From positions 186,001-250,000 of the forward strand of contig NZ_JHWD01000002.1 in NCBI RefSeq assembly GCF_000622225.1: a stretch of DNA of 64,000 nt, written 5' to 3'. Shown here one piece after another: positions 1 through 9,160 of this stretch. Numbering within the stretch: position 1 is the stretch's first letter; each line of letters opens with the position of its first letter. The DNA comes from Roseomonas mucosa ATCC BAA-692. GTDB taxonomy: Bacteria > Pseudomonadota > Alphaproteobacteria > Acetobacterales > Acetobacteraceae. The position numbers and the translations under genes are program-made. Under the pieces are notes generated by a model. The model ran no database searches and was not told the DNA's origin. It was given only the letters and a program-made list of their open reading frames with translations.

Positions 1-1271
1 CCGGCGATGTCGATCATCGCCATGCGTGCACCATAGCCATTGCCGCGCGAGTCCCGCGCCGGGGTCTCCCGGTAATAGGCAAGGACGCGGCCGTTCGGGG
101 CGAAAGTCGGCCCCTCCATGCCCCAGCCCTCGGTCAGGATGCGTTCCCCGCGCCCGTCCGGCTGCATCACGCCGATGGCGAAGCTGCCGCCGCCGAAGCG
201 GGTGAAGGCGATCAGGTCGCCACGCGGAGACCACACGGGTGTGGCATAGCGGCCACGGCCGAAGGAGATGCGCCGCACCCCACCGCCGCCGGCATCCATG
301 ACATAGAGCTGCTGGTCGCCGCCCCGGTCGGAGTTGAAGACGATCTGCGACCCGTCGGGGCTGTAGCAGGGCGAGACGTCGAGCCCGTTGCCCGAGGTGA
401 GCTGCCGCTCCCGCCGCGAGGCGAGGTCCACCACGTAGATGTTGGAATCGCTGCCCTTGGCATAGCTCAGGATCACCGACCGCCCGTCCGGCGAGAAGCG
501 CGGCGACAGCGTCATGCCGGAGAACTGGCCCAGAACCTCCTGCCGCCCGGTGTCCAGGTTGAACAGATAGACCCGCGGCTGGTTCTGGTAATAGCTCATG
601 AAGGCGATCTGCCGCGCATTCGGATGGAAGCGCGGGCTGAGCACCTGGAAGGACCCGTCGGTCAGGAAGCGGTTGTTCTCCCCGTCCTGGTCCATGATCG
701 CGAGCCGCCGGGTGCGCCGGTCGCGCGGCCCCGATTCGGCGACATAGACGATCCGGGTGTCGAAATAGCCCTTCTCGCCCAGCAGGCGGGAATAGATGGC
801 ATCCGCGATCAGATGCGCGATCCGCCGCCACTGGGCAGCCGGAGCAGTGAAGGCCGTGCCCTCGATCTGCTGGCCCGGCAGCACGTCCCACAGGCGGAAC
901 TCGACGCGGAGCTGCCCACCCTGGTCGGCCACGCGGCCGGTCACCAGCGCATTGGCCCCGATCACCCGCCAGTCCTGGAAGTTCGGCTGCGCCGCCGCGG
1001 CCTCGGCGCTCTGGATGAAGGCAGCGTTCTGCACCGGGCGGAACAGGCCGGAATTCTTCAGGTCGTTCTGGATTACCTGGGCGATCTCCGCCCCGCGTGT
1101 GCCCGGCAGCGCGGGCACCGCGATCGGGATCGGATCGGTGCGGGCGCGGGTGATGTCCACGCGGCTCTCGGCCGCGGCCGGCTGGGCCAGCACCGAGCGC
1201 AGCGGCGGAATGGCGCCAGCGGCGGCGGTCACCCCCAGAAGCGCGGCACGTCGGGTAAAGCGGCCGTCCAT
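1..1271 (-). CDS. tolB: Tol-Pal system beta-propeller protein TolB (3' end cut by window edge)
   Basis: Periplasmic TolB links the Tol inner-membrane complex to Pal and the outer membrane during cell constriction. About 423 codons are visible and roughly the last 20 lie off the window. An N-terminal TolB domain (YFDTRIVYVAE) is followed by WD40-like propeller repeats with the recurring SPDG/SPRG signature (for example FSPDGRSV, YSPDGSQIVFNSDRGG, WSPRGDLIAFTR). The ATG at 1269-1271 begins MDGRFTRRAALLG, a leader with a twin-arginine pair before a hydrophobic stretch, so export may go through Tat rather than Sec. It lies last in the visible tolQRAB cluster. Pal, usually next, is outside the window. 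Confidence 0.95.
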   Translation of the reverse strand, partial: MDGRFTRRAALLGVTAAAGAIPPLRSVLAQPAAAESRVDITRARTDPIPIAVPALPGTRGAEIAQVIQNDLKNSGLFRPVQNAAFIQSAEAAAAQPNFQDWRVIGANALVTGRVADQGGQLRVEFRLWDVLPGQQIEGTAFTAPAAQWRRIAHLIADAIYSRLLGEKGYFDTRIVYVAESGPRDRRTRRLAIMDQDGENNRFLTDGSFQVLSPRFHPNARQIAFMSYYQNQPRVYLFNLDTGRQEVLGQFSGMTLSPRFSPDGRSVILSYAKGSDSNIYVVDLASRRERQLTSGNGLDVSPCYSPDGSQIVFNSDRGGDQQLYVMDAGGGGVRRISFGRGRYATPVWSPRGDLIAFTRFGGGSFAIGVMQPDGRGERILTEGWGMEGPTFAPNGRVLAYYRETPARDSRGNGYGARMAMIDIA

Positions 1272-1414
1272 CGTCGTGTCTCTTCCCCTGAAAACCGGTT
1301 CGGACCGGGAGAAGCCCCGGTCCTGCCGTCAAATCAAGCCCCTGTCCCGTCACGAAGCGTGGCGGGCCGTATCGTTCCGCTGCGGCAATGCCGGCGGATG
1401 CCGGGGGACGCGCC

Positions 1415-2554
1415 TCAGCGCAGCCCCAGGTCCCGCGGGTTGAAGCGGAAGACCGTGTTGCGCAGCGCCTCCAGCCGGTCCTTCGGCAGTGGCAGCGGGT
1501 TACACTGTGGGTTCAGCAGCGCGCGCCGGGCCGCCTCATAGACCGAGCGCGCCTGCGGGTCGGCGGGCACGCTGCCGTTCGGGCGCACGTTCCGCACCGT
1601 GCCGCCGGAATCCACCTCCACCCGCATCTCCACGATCACCGAGCGGATGTTCAGCGCGCCGCCATCCACCGACCAGCATTCGCTGATGGTATTGGCCAGC
1701 GCCGTCTTCTCGCCCGAGCTGAGCGCGGCGGTCCCGGTCGGCGCCCCGCCCGCCTGGGTGGAGCCCGAGGGCGCCGGATTGGCGCGCGACTTCGGCGCCT
1801 CGTTCTGCGCCTGCATCGCCCGCAGCTTCTCCAGCGTGCTCAGCACGCTCTGAGAGCGTTCGTCCGTGTTCTTGGCCGGCGGCGTACGCCCGGTGCCCGG
1901 CTTGTCCGAGGGATTCGGCGGCGGCAGCACCTTGCCCGTGCCCTGCTGGTTGCTGGGCTTGGGCTGCTGCACCGGCGGCTGCGGCTTGGGCGGTTCCGGC
2001 TTGGGCTCGGGCTTTGCCTCGGCATGCTGCTGCGGCTTCGGCGGCGCAGGGGCCGGCGGCGGCGGCAGGGGCAGCATGGCATCGGCGGCAGGCGGTGGCG
2101 GGGTCGCCTCCGCCTGTTGCTGCGGCGGCGTGGGCGCGGGCGGCGGCGGGGCCGGGGGCGGTGGCAAGGGCGGCGCGGCCTCGGCCTGCTGCTGCGGCGG
2201 GGCCGGCCTGTCGGCGGTGGAGGGCGCGGCCGAGGTCGGTGCCAGGGCCGGAGCCGGTGGCGGCGGGGGCGGCGGCGGCGGGGCCGAGACGGGCTCCGGC
2301 AGCGGCGGCTCGACCGGCGGCGGCAGCGGCAGGGGCTCGTCCTTCGCGGCGGCCGTCCTGCTCGGGGATGGCGAGGGCTTGTCCGCCTGGGCGAGCTGCG
2401 CCGCCTCGGGCGTGATCACCTCGATAGGAATGCCCTGCTCCATCGGCTCATCGACCTTGCGGGCGGGGAGCTGGATCAGGATCACCAGGAAGGCGAGCAG
2501 ATGGAGCGCCGCCGAGACGTACGCCCATTCCCGCAATCCGCGCGGCCAGCGCAT
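1415..2554 (-). CDS. tolA: TolA-like cell envelope protein with TonB/TolA C-terminal domain
   Basis: TolA is the trans-periplasmic shaft that couples the TolQR motor to TolB/Pal. The 379-residue product has one N-terminal membrane anchor (about residues 12-29). A very long Pro/Ala-rich spacer (about 60-240) replaces the helical domain of the enteric protein. A C-terminal globular domain (about 270-379) contains the ISECWSVDG and [12 protein letters not shown] motifs typical of TolA domain III/TonB-C. It sits 24 bases after tolR. The Pro-rich DNA is low complexity and produces long false open frames on the other strand. Confidence 0.9.
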   Translation of the reverse strand: MRWPRGLREWAYVSAALHLLAFLVILIQLPARKVDEPMEQGIPIEVITPEAAQLAQADKPSPSPSRTAAAKDEPLPLPPPVEPPLPEPVSAPPPPPPPPPAPALAPTSAAPSTADRPAPPQQQAEAAPPLPPPPAPPPPAPTPPQQQAEATPPPPAADAMLPLPPPPAPAPPKPQQHAEAKPEPKPEPPKPQPPVQQPKPSNQQGTGKVLPPPNPSDKPGTGRTPPAKNTDERSQSVLSTLEKLRAMQAQNEAPKSRANPAPSGSTQAGGAPTGTAALSSGEKTALANTISECWSVDGGALNIRSVIVEMRVEVDSGGTVRNVRPNGSVPADPQARSVYEAARRALLNPQCNPLPLPKDRLEALRNTVFRFNPRDLGLR

Positions 2555-2578
2555 CGTGGGTTCGTTCCTTCCCCGGCC

Positions 2579-3097
2579 TCAGCGCGCCGGCGCGCGCGCC
2601 GCGCCCTGGCCCGGAGCCTGCCCGGACGCCGCGCCGCGGCCCGCCGGGGCCGCGCCGGAAGGCTGTTCCGCGAGAAGGGCGACACGGGTGAAGCCGGAGG
2701 ACACGATGGCGCCCATGACCTCCATGATGCGGCCATAGCTGTTGGTGCGGTCGCCGCGCACGAAGATGCGCCGCTCCGGCGCGCCCGGTGGCTGGTTCTG
2801 CATGATGGCCTGGAGCTGCGGCACCAGGTTCTCCATCTGCACCTCGGTGTCCTGGAGGAAGATCCGCCCCTCCGGGTTCACCGAGACGGTGAGCGGCTCC
2901 GTCTCCTGGTTCAGCGGCGCCGCCGCCGTCTTGGGCAGGTCCACCGGCACGCCGGAGGTCATCAGCGGCGCCGCCACCATGAAGATGATCAGCAGCACGA
3001 GCATCACATCCACCAGCGGCGTGACGTTGATCTCGGCCATGGGGCGGTAGCGGGAGCGTCCCTTGCCCCCATTGGGGCCGCCTGTGGACATGCCCAT
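2579..3097 (-). CDS. tolR: TolR/ExbD family proton-motor protein
   Basis: TolR forms the proton channel with TolQ and binds peptidoglycan. The 172-residue protein has the family hallmark [20 protein letters not shown], a single membrane segment whose Asp is the proton carrier. A periplasmic ExbD domain follows ([32 protein letters not shown]). The last 25 residues are an Ala/Gly/Pro-rich tail absent from most homologues. It lies three bases after tolQ in the same transcript, so the two are probably translationally coupled. A second ATG two codons in could be the real start. Confidence 0.95.
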   Translation of the reverse strand: MGMSTGGPNGGKGRSRYRPMAEINVTPLVDVMLVLLIIFMVAAPLMTSGVPVDLPKTAAAPLNQETEPLTVSVNPEGRIFLQDTEVQMENLVPQLQAIMQNQPPGAPERRIFVRGDRTNSYGRIMEVMGAIVSSGFTRVALLAEQPSGAAPAGRGAASGQAPGQGAARAPAR

Positions 3098-3100
3098 GCT

Positions 3101-3835
3101 TCAGCGCCCCGCCGGCGTCTCGTCGGCCTGGCGCGAGAGGATCGTGCCGAATTCCGACGCGAAGGCCTCCAGCCGCGCCGCGTAGCGCGACAGGTCGGTG
3201 TTGATCTTGTTGTAGGCCAGCACCGCCGGAATCGCGGCCACGAGGCCGATCGCCGTGGCGAAGAGCGCCTCCGCGATGCCCGGCGCCACCACGGCGAGGT
3301 TGGTGTTGTTGTTGCCGGCGATGGCGGCGAAGGAATTCATGATGCCCCAGACCGTGCCGAACAGCCCGATGAAGGGCGCCACCGAGCCGACCGAGGCCAG
3401 GAACACCATCCAGCGCTCCATGCGCTCCATCTCGCGCCCGACGGTCACGCCCATGGCGCGGTCGGCGCGTTCCTTGACGCCCATCAGCGAGATGGCGGAG
3501 CCGACCGAGGCCTGGGCGCTGGCCTGCCATTCCCGCATCCCGGAGCCGAAGACGGCCGCCATCGGATGGTTCGGGCGCTCGCCCTCGCTGCGGTAGAGCT
3601 CCTCCAGCGATCCGCCGGACCAGAACTTCTCCTCGAAGGCATCGGCGGCGCGGTTCGCGCGGCGCACCGAGGTCACCTTCTCGAAGACGATCGCCCAGAC
3701 CCAGATGCTGGCGAACAGCAGTCCGAGCATCACCAGCTTCACGACCCAGTCGGCCTGGAGGAACAAGTTCCAGAGCGACAGGTCATGTGCCATCGGCGCC
3801 AGATTGGTCGCCGTCACGCCCTCACCCACGGGCAT
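3101..3835 (-). CDS. tolQ: TolQ/ExbB/MotA family proton channel protein
   Basis: TolQ is the multi-pass stator of the Tol motor. The 244-residue product has a first membrane helix ([22 protein letters not shown]), a cytoplasmic loop and the two conserved later helices, including [20 protein letters not shown] and [24 protein letters not shown] box directly abuts the ATG at 3833-3835 but lies six bases before an in-frame GTG at codon 3 (3827-3829). The GTG may therefore be the real start. It precedes tolR by three bases and follows ybgC, the canonical order. Confidence 0.95.
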   Translation of the reverse strand: MPVGEGVTATNLAPMAHDLSLWNLFLQADWVVKLVMLGLLFASIWVWAIVFEKVTSVRRANRAADAFEEKFWSGGSLEELYRSEGERPNHPMAAVFGSGMREWQASAQASVGSAISLMGVKERADRAMGVTVGREMERMERWMVFLASVGSVAPFIGLFGTVWGIMNSFAAIAGNNNTNLAVVAPGIAEALFATAIGLVAAIPAVLAYNKINTDLSRYAARLEAFASEFGTILSRQADETPAGR

Positions 3836-3883
3836 CCTCCATTACCGGGCCCCCGCCCTGTTCATCCTCCCCCGCGCGGCCCC

Positions 3884-4306
3884 TCAGCCTGCCGGGGGAG
3901 ACACCACATCCCGCAGGGCGCTGGACCAGGGCTCCGGGATGCGCGCGGCGCGAAGCTCGTCGCGCGACACACAGACCAGGGTCACCTTGAGGCGCGCCCG
4001 GTAGGCGCCGGCCTCATCCACCACATCCTGCGCCAGCTCGACCGAGGCCCCGCCGACCCGCAGCACGCGGGTCTCCACGATCAGGGCCTCATCCAGCCTG
4101 GCCGGCCGCAGATACTCCACTTCGGCGCGCCGCACCACGAGGAACAAATTGTGACGTTCCACGAGAAGACCGTGCGGCAAGCCCATGTCGCGCAAGGATT
4201 CGGTCCGGGCTCTTTCGGCCCATCTCAGATAGTTGGCGTGATAGACGACGCCGCCGGCGTCGGTGTCCTCGAAATAGACGCGGACAGGGTAGCGATGGGC
4301 GCTCAT
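3884..4306 (-). CDS. ybgC: Tol-Pal system acyl-CoA thioesterase YbgC
   Basis: A 140-residue single hot-dog-fold thioesterase, thought to hydrolyse short acyl-CoA or acyl-ACP near the Tol complex. The active-site signature YFEDTDAGGVVYHANYLRWAERART is present from residue 10, including the catalytic Asp and the helix His. The ATG overlaps the ruvB stop by one base (TGATG), so translation is probably coupled. Its place between ruvB and tolQ is conserved in alphaproteobacteria. Confidence 0.93.
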   Translation of the reverse strand: MSAHRYPVRVYFEDTDAGGVVYHANYLRWAERARTESLRDMGLPHGLLVERHNLFLVVRRAEVEYLRPARLDEALIVETRVLRVGGASVELAQDVVDEAGAYRARLKVTLVCVSRDELRAARIPEPWSSALRDVVSPPAG

Positions 4307-5349
4307 CAGCCCTCGTCCATCAGCAGGTCGCCTTGTGCCGCCACCGCGTTGCGCGGCGGGGCGAGGCCGAGATGCCGCCAGCCCGGCAGGCCCAGCACGC
4401 GGCCCCGCTGGGTGCGCAGGATCAGTCCCTCCTGAATCAGGAAGGGCTCGATCACCTCCTCCAGCGTGTCCCGGCTTTCCGCCAGCGCGGCCGCCAGCGT
4501 CTCCACCCCCACCGGCCCGCCACCATGATGCTCCGCCAGCCGCCGGAGGTAGCGCCGGTCCATCGCATCCAGGCCCAGCACGTCCACCTCCAGCCGCCGC
4601 AGGGCGTCGTCGGCCAGCGCCCGGTCCGCCGGCCGCCCGGCCACGGCCGCGAAGTCCCGCACCCGGCGCAGCAGCCGCCCGGCGATGCGGGGCGTGCCGC
4701 GGGACCGGGTGGCGATCTCCCGCGCCCCGTCCGGCGTGAGCTCGAAGCCCAGCTTTCCCGCACCACGTGCCACGATCCGTTCCAGCTCCTCCGCCGAGTA
4801 GAACTGGAGCCGCAGGGGAATCCCGAATCGGTCGCGCAGCGGGGTGGCCAGCAGGCCGGCCCGGGTGGTGGCGCCGACCAGCGTGAAGGGCGGCAGGTCG
4901 ATCCGCACCGTCCGCGCCGCCGGCCCCTCCCCGATGATCAGGTCGAGCTGGAAATCCTCCATCGCCGGATAGAGCGTCTCCTCGATCGCCGGCTGCAGGC
5001 GGTGGATCTCGTCCACGAAGAGCACGTCGCGCGGCTGCAGGTTGGTCAGGATCGCCGCCAGGTCCCCCGCCCGCTGCAGCACCGGGCCGGAGGTGGCGCG
5101 GAACCCCACCCCCAGTTCCCGCGCCACGATCTGGGCCAGCGTGGTCTTGCCCAGGCCCGGCGGCCCGAAGAGCAGCACGTGGTCCATCGCCTCGCCGCGC
5201 TCGCGCGCGGCCTGGACGAAGACGGAAAGGTTCTCGCGCAGCGCGGGCTGCCCGGTGAAGTCGGCCAGGGTCTGTGGGCGGAGGGCGGCGTCGTTGCCGT
5301 CCTCCTCCAGCCGCGCCCCGCTGGTCAGGCGGGCATCATGATCGCTCAT
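4306..5349 (-). CDS. ruvB: Holliday junction branch migration helicase subunit RuvB
   Basis: RuvB is the hexameric AAA+ motor that drives branch migration with RuvA. The 347-residue product is of normal length. It has Walker [10 protein letters not shown] (62-70), Walker B VDEIH (112-116), the sensor/arginine-finger motif GATTRAG (159-165) followed by LRDRFGI, and the C-terminal winged-helix region ending [11 protein letters not shown]-like (here [15 protein letters not shown]). It is separated from ruvA by the divergently oriented aquaporin gene, so ruvB needs its own promoter in the 5350-5550 region. Confidence 0.98.
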   Translation of the reverse strand: MSDHDARLTSGARLEEDGNDAALRPQTLADFTGQPALRENLSVFVQAARERGEAMDHVLLFGPPGLGKTTLAQIVARELGVGFRATSGPVLQRAGDLAAILTNLQPRDVLFVDEIHRLQPAIEETLYPAMEDFQLDLIIGEGPAARTVRIDLPPFTLVGATTRAGLLATPLRDRFGIPLRLQFYSAEELERIVARGAGKLGFELTPDGAREIATRSRGTPRIAGRLLRRVRDFAAVAGRPADRALADDALRRLEVDVLGLDAMDRRYLRRLAEHHGGGPVGVETLAAALAESRDTLEEVIEPFLIQEGLILRTQRGRVLGLPGWRHLGLAPPRNAVAAQGDLLMDEG

Positions 5350-5470
5350 GGCGGGAACATAGAGGGATCAGGCCGCCAAGTCGCGGGGTCCCGCGCCGGT
5401 TCCGGCGAGACGGCGGCCGCCCCACCCCGGAGGCCCGCCTCCCCAGGCCATTGCAGTGCAAAAAAAGAAT

Positions 5471-5493
5471 CGCTTCCGCAGATTTGAGAAGCG
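5471..5493. promoter_or_regulatory. Inverted repeat in the ruvB-aqpZ divergent intergenic region
   Basis: The arms CGCTTC and GAAGCG are separated by 11 bases. They sit in the AT-richer stretch between the divergent starts of ruvB (5349) and aqpZ (5552). The position suits an operator or a shared regulatory element, but no regulator gene is adjacent and no specific family consensus is recognised. Confidence 0.3.
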
Positions 5494-5551
5494 GCAAATA
5501 CTCATTTCCGGGTCGCGACTGATCGACTCCATCAACGATCGAGAGTCTCGC

Positions 5552-6295
5552 ATGCACAACGACACCGGACGGCGCGTCGTCGCCGAATTCTTCGGGACCT
5601 TCTGGCTCACCTTCGGCGGCTGCGGCGCCGCCGTGCTGGCGGCCAAGTTCCCGGATGCGCTGGGCATCGGCTTCCTGGGCGTCGCCTTCGCCTTCGGGCT
5701 GACCGTGCTCACCATGGCCTATGCGGTCGGGCACATCTCGGGCGGCCACTTCAACCCCGCCGTCACGCTCGGCCTCTGGGCGGCGGGCCGCTGCGCCAAC
5801 CGGCATGTGGTGCCCTATATCGTGGCCCAGGTCGCCGGCGCGATCATCGCCGCGGCGGCGCTCTGGATCATCGCCTCCGGACAGCCGGGCTGGGTGCCGG
5901 GCGGCTTCGCGGCCAACGGCTATGGCGCGCTCAGCCCGGGCAAGTACGGCCTGGGCTCGGCCTTCCTGACCGAACTACTGCTGACCTTCTTCTTCCTGCT
6001 GATCATCATCGGCACGACCTCGAAGGGCGCCGCCACGGGCTTCGCCGGCATCCCCATCGGCCTGGCGCTGACGCTGATCCACCTGGTCTCGATCCCCGTC
6101 ACCAACACCTCGGTGAACCCGGCCCGCAGCACTGGCCCCGCCCTGTTCGCGGGTGCCGAATATGTCGGCCAGCTCTGGCTGTTCTGGGTCGCGCCGATCC
6201 TGGGCGCCATGGTGGCCGGCGCCGTGACCCGGATGCTCTACGAACCCGCCGATCCGGTGGACACGGTGGTGGTCGACCAGCGCAAGGCCGCCTGA
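5552..6295 (+). CDS. aqpZ: Aquaporin Z-type water channel
   Basis: Inner-membrane tetrameric water channel of the MIP family. The 247-residue product has both Asn-Pro-Ala boxes, GGHFNPAVT (NPA 68-70) and NTSVNPARS (NPA 189-191 with Arg192). It also has His177 and Thr186, matching the narrow water-selective filter of AqpZ rather than a glycerol facilitator. The ATG at 5552 is chosen because the protein then starts like AqpZ ([19 protein letters not shown]). Earlier in-frame starts add a basic stretch with no homology. It is embedded between ruvB and ruvA on the opposite strand. Confidence 0.95.
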   Translation: MHNDTGRRVVAEFFGTFWLTFGGCGAAVLAAKFPDALGIGFLGVAFAFGLTVLTMAYAVGHISGGHFNPAVTLGLWAAGRCANRHVVPYIVAQVAGAIIAAAALWIIASGQPGWVPGGFAANGYGALSPGKYGLGSAFLTELLLTFFFLLIIIGTTSKGAATGFAGIPIGLALTLIHLVSIPVTNTSVNPARSTGPALFAGAEYVGQLWLFWVAPILGAMVAGAVTRMLYEPADPVDTVVVDQRKAA

Positions 6296-6324
6296 CAAGG
6301 GGCCTCACAGGGGCGATGGACAGC

Positions 6325-6351
6325 GGAGGGCGCCCCCAGGAGGCGCCCTCC
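6325..6351. terminator. Bidirectional hairpin between aqpZ and ruvA
   Basis: A perfect 10-bp stem (GGAGGGCGCC / GGCGCCCTCC) with a 7-base loop lies between the convergent ends of aqpZ (6295) and ruvA (6358). There is no strong T-tract on either side, so termination may be weak or Rho-assisted. Its placement fits a shared terminator. Confidence 0.6.
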
Positions 6352-6357
6352 GCCACC

Positions 6358-6963
6358 TCAACGCGGCGCCAGCTCCTTCAGGCTCTCGCGGATCATCTCG
6401 CTCAGCCCTGCCCCGTCACCCAGCCGCTCGCGCACCCGGTTCACCGCCGCCGCCGCTTCGGCCCGCTTCCAGCCGAGGTTCAGCAGTGCGGAAACCGTCT
6501 CCTCCGCCGCGCCCGCCGGCACCGGCGGCGGGATCGTCACGCTGAAGCTGCCGGTCGGCATCGCCCCCACCCGGTCGCGCAGCTCCGCCACCAGCCGCGC
6601 CGCCAGCTTCGGCCCCACACCCGGCGCGCGGCCCAGTGCGCCCCGGTCCCCCGCCATCAGCGCGGCGGCGAGGTCCGCCGGGCTCAGCGTGGACAGCAGC
6701 GCCAGCGCCACCTTTGGCCCCACGCCCTGGATCGCGGTCAGCAGCCGGTACCAGTCCCGCTCCGCCGCATCGGCGAAGCCATAGAGGGTGATCGCGTCCT
6801 CGCGCACCACCGTCTCGATCCAGAGCGTACCCTGGGCCGGCGGCGGCGGCAGCGCGGCCACGGCGCGGGAGGAGGCGGCGACGACATAGCCCACCCCGTT
6901 CACGTCCAGGATGCAGCCGCCCTCATGCACCGAATCCAGCACGCCGCGCAGCTTGCCGATCAT
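6358..6963 (-). CDS. ruvA: Holliday junction branch migration protein RuvA
   Basis: RuvA is the tetrameric junction-binding platform that loads RuvB. The 201-residue product starts MIGKLRGVLDSVHEGGC, the canonical N-terminal OB-fold start. It has the helix-hairpin-helix motifs LLTAIQGVGPKVALALLS and APGVGPKLAARLVAELRD, and a C-terminal RuvB-contacting domain (SALLNLGWKRAEAAAAV). The longer upstream frame reads into ruvC sequence, so the ATG at 6961-6963 is used. It begins 10 bases after ruvC. Confidence 0.97.
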   Translation of the reverse strand: MIGKLRGVLDSVHEGGCILDVNGVGYVVAASSRAVAALPPPPAQGTLWIETVVREDAITLYGFADAAERDWYRLLTAIQGVGPKVALALLSTLSPADLAAALMAGDRGALGRAPGVGPKLAARLVAELRDRVGAMPTGSFSVTIPPPVPAGAAEETVSALLNLGWKRAEAAAAVNRVRERLGDGAGLSEMIRESLKELAPR

Positions 6964-6973
6964 CGCTCTCTTC

Positions 6974-7504
6974 CTATCGCGGCTGGCTGACGGCGAGGTT
7001 CGCCATCCGCGCCAGCGCCATGCGGCTGCCCCGGTGATGCGCGTGGCAGATCGCGACCGCCAGCGCATCCGCCGCATCCGCGCGCCGGATCACGGCACCG
7101 GGCAGCAGCCGCCGCACCATGTCCGTCACCTGCACCTTGTCGGCATGGCCCGTGCCGACCACGGCACGCTTGACTTCCATGGCCTGGTACTCGGCCACCT
7201 CGATCCCCGCGAGCGAGGGTGCCAGCAGCACCACGCCGCGCGCCTGGCCCAGCTTCAGCGCGGCGCCGGGGTTCTTGTTGACATAGGTGTGCTCCACCGC
7301 CGCCTCGTCGGCCTGGTGCAGGTCCAGGATCGCGCGCAGGGCGCGGTAGATCTGCGACAGCCGCTCCGCGAGCGGCAGGTCGGCGGTGGTGCTGATCACC
7401 CCGTCCGCCAGGTGCCGCAGGCGGGAGCCGCTGCTCTCGATCAGCCCCCAGCCCGTGTGTTGCAGCCCGGGGTCCAGCCCCAGGATGCGGACGCTGCCCG
7501 ACAT
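6974..7504 (-). CDS. ruvC: Crossover junction endodeoxyribonuclease RuvC
   Basis: RuvC is the metal-dependent resolvase that cuts Holliday junctions. The 176-residue product keeps the catalytic acid tetrad: Asp11 in LGLDPGLQHTGWG, Glu71 in VEHTYVNKNP, and Asp143 and Asp146 in RRADAADALAVAICHAHH. The ATG at 7502-7504 is chosen over a GTG 15 bases upstream because a G-rich ribosome-binding stretch precedes it. It forms a two-gene unit with ruvA. ruvB is separated by aqpZ. Confidence 0.97.
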   Translation of the reverse strand: MSGSVRILGLDPGLQHTGWGLIESSGSRLRHLADGVISTTADLPLAERLSQIYRALRAILDLHQADEAAVEHTYVNKNPGAALKLGQARGVVLLAPSLAGIEVAEYQAMEVKRAVVGTGHADKVQVTDMVRRLLPGAVIRRADAADALAVAICHAHHRGSRMALARMANLAVSQPR

Positions 7505-7590
7505 GCCATTCCCCCCCACAGGCCATACGTGTTCCGCGCCGGCGGCCGGCTCCCCCCGAAGCCCGCCATCCGGGAACCCAGGCCGGTCCC

Positions 7591-8340
7591 TCAGGCCGAG
7601 AGCTTGTTGGCGATCTCGTCCGAGACCTCGAAATTGGCATAGACGTTCTGCACGTCGTCATGGTCGTCCAGCACCTCCACGAGCCTGAGCACGGACTGCG
7701 CCTGCTCCTCGTTCAGGTCCACGGACACGTTCGGCCACCATTCGAGCTTCGCGCTTTCCGCCGCGCCGAACTTCTCCTCCAGCGCATCGCGCACCGCGGT
7801 GAAGTCCTCGACCGAGGTGGTGACCTCGTGGACGCCGTCATAGGTCTCCACGTCGCTGGCGCCCGCCTCGATCGCCGCCTCCATCATCGCCTCCTCGGAG
7901 GCCACGCCCTCCTTGTAGGTGATGACGCCGCCACGCTCGAATTGGAAGCTCACCGAGCCCGTCTCGCCCATCGCCCCGCCGAACTTGGAAAAGGCCGAGC
8001 GCAGGTCGGAGGCGGTGCGGTTGCGGTTGTCGGTCAGCGCCTCGACGATGATGGCCACGCCCGCCGGGCCATAGCCCTCGTAGCGGACCTCGTCGTAGTT
8101 GTCCGTGTCCGTCCCGGCGGCGACGCGCTTGATGGCGCGGTCCACCGTGTCGCGCGGCATGTTCGCCGTCAGCGCGGCCTTCACCGCGGCGCGCAGGCGC
8201 GGGTTGTGCGCCGGGTCGGGCATCCCCGCCTTGGCGGAGACGGTGATCTCGCGGATCAGCTTGCCGAAGGCCTGGGCCTTCTTGGCGCTCTGCCCCGCCT
8301 TGCGGTGCATGATGTTCTTGGCGTGCGAATGGCCGGCCAT
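7591..8340 (-). CDS. YebC/PmpR family DNA-binding or translation-associated regulator
   Basis: The 249-residue product matches the YebC/PmpR family across its length. The N-terminal basic domain is [22 protein letters not shown], with [11 protein letters not shown] and [13 protein letters not shown] following. The core [23 protein letters not shown] and the acidic C-terminal domains are also present. Family members act as transcription factors or, by more recent evidence, in translation of difficult Pro-rich sequences. It is encoded just upstream of ruvC, the widespread yebC-ruvC arrangement. The start is supported by the universally conserved MAGHS. Confidence 0.93.
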   Translation of the reverse strand: MAGHSHAKNIMHRKAGQSAKKAQAFGKLIREITVSAKAGMPDPAHNPRLRAAVKAALTANMPRDTVDRAIKRVAAGTDTDNYDEVRYEGYGPAGVAIIVEALTDNRNRTASDLRSAFSKFGGAMGETGSVSFQFERGGVITYKEGVASEEAMMEAAIEAGASDVETYDGVHEVTTSVEDFTAVRDALEEKFGAAESAKLEWWPNVSVDLNEEQAQSVLRLVEVLDDHDDVQNVYANFEVSDEIANKLSA

Positions 8341-8448
8341 GGTCGTCTGTGCCCGTAACGTCAGGAATAGGAAGGGTTTGGCGGCACCTATAGCCCCGGG
8401 CGCGGCGGACGGCCAGCATGACGCCCGGCGCCCGCCCCGCCGCCGGCC

Positions 8449-9072
8449 TCAGTAGAGGTGCTTTTCCAGATCCGGCGAGCGCGCATCGACCTCGGCCGCA
8501 TCGACCATCCCGCCGGTATGGGCGGCGATCATCTGCCCCGGCGTCGGCGTCCCCGCCGGGCGTGCGTCGCAGGGCCAGAGCTTCGCCCGTGCCACCGCCC
8601 GGCGGCACTGCATGAAGACCTCCCGCACCGCGACCAGCATCACCGTGGCGGGCTCGCGCCCTTCCATGGCCAGCCGCGCGCGCAGCGCCGGGTCGGTGGT
8701 CAGCCGCGCCAGCCCGGAAACGCGCAGGGTCTCGCCCGAGCCGGGCACCAGGAAGAGCAGCGCCACGCGCGGGTCGTCCAGCACGTCGCGCAGCGCGTCG
8801 ATCCGGTTGTTGCCGCGCCGGTCCGGCAGCGCCAGGGTGCGCTCGTCCAGCACCGCCACGAAGCCCGGCGCATCGCCGCGCGGCGTGCCATGCGCGCCGC
8901 GTTTCCCCACGGTGGAGAGTACGCAGAAGGGACTGTGGGCGATAAAGGCGGCGGCGGTGGCATCCACCACCGGGCTGACCTTGCGCAGCACCACCGGCCC
9001 GGGCGGGGCGTAGTACTCAGCCAGTTGTTCCGGCGTGGTGATGGCGTGGGGGTCGGGCGGCAGGCTGTCCAT
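8449..9072 (-). CDS. Pyridoxamine 5'-phosphate oxidase family FMN-binding protein
   Basis: A 207-residue split-barrel flavoprotein of the pyridoxamine-phosphate-oxidase-like family. It resembles the MSMEG_1061/DR_2398-type subgroup of probable FMN-dependent enzymes. Supporting segments are SPFCVLSTVGKRGAHGTPRGDAPGFV, ALPDRRGNNRIDALRDVLDDPRVALLFLVPGSGETLRVSGLA and a C-terminal KLWPCDARP segment. An AGGA box eight bases before the ATG at 9070-9072 decides the start. The physiological substrate is unknown and no vitamin B6 pathway gene is adjacent. Confidence 0.8.
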   Translation of the reverse strand: MDSLPPDPHAITTPEQLAEYYAPPGPVVLRKVSPVVDATAAAFIAHSPFCVLSTVGKRGAHGTPRGDAPGFVAVLDERTLALPDRRGNNRIDALRDVLDDPRVALLFLVPGSGETLRVSGLARLTTDPALRARLAMEGREPATVMLVAVREVFMQCRRAVARAKLWPCDARPAGTPTPGQMIAAHTGGMVDAAEVDARSPDLEKHLY

Positions 9073-9160
9073 GCGAGTCATCCTGGCATGGGAACGGCAG
9101 CGTTGCGAGCAGTTCTCAGACTTGTCCGCGGTCTCCGCCACCCGGCACCGGAACCCTGGC

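Noticed and set aside
1340-1370. Another copy of the 35.2-kb palindromic repeat
   Set aside because: Only the CACGAAGCGTG core is shared and the flanks differ, so it is too weak to annotate as the same element.
1930-2340. DNA tandem repeat array in tolA
   Set aside because: The repetition is simple Pro/Ala codon bias of the TolA spacer, with no conserved unit.
1388-4435. A long plus-strand open frame across tolA-tolQ-ybgC
   Set aside because: It is a high-GC shadow. The minus strand encodes clear TolA, TolR, TolQ and YbgC in the same interval.
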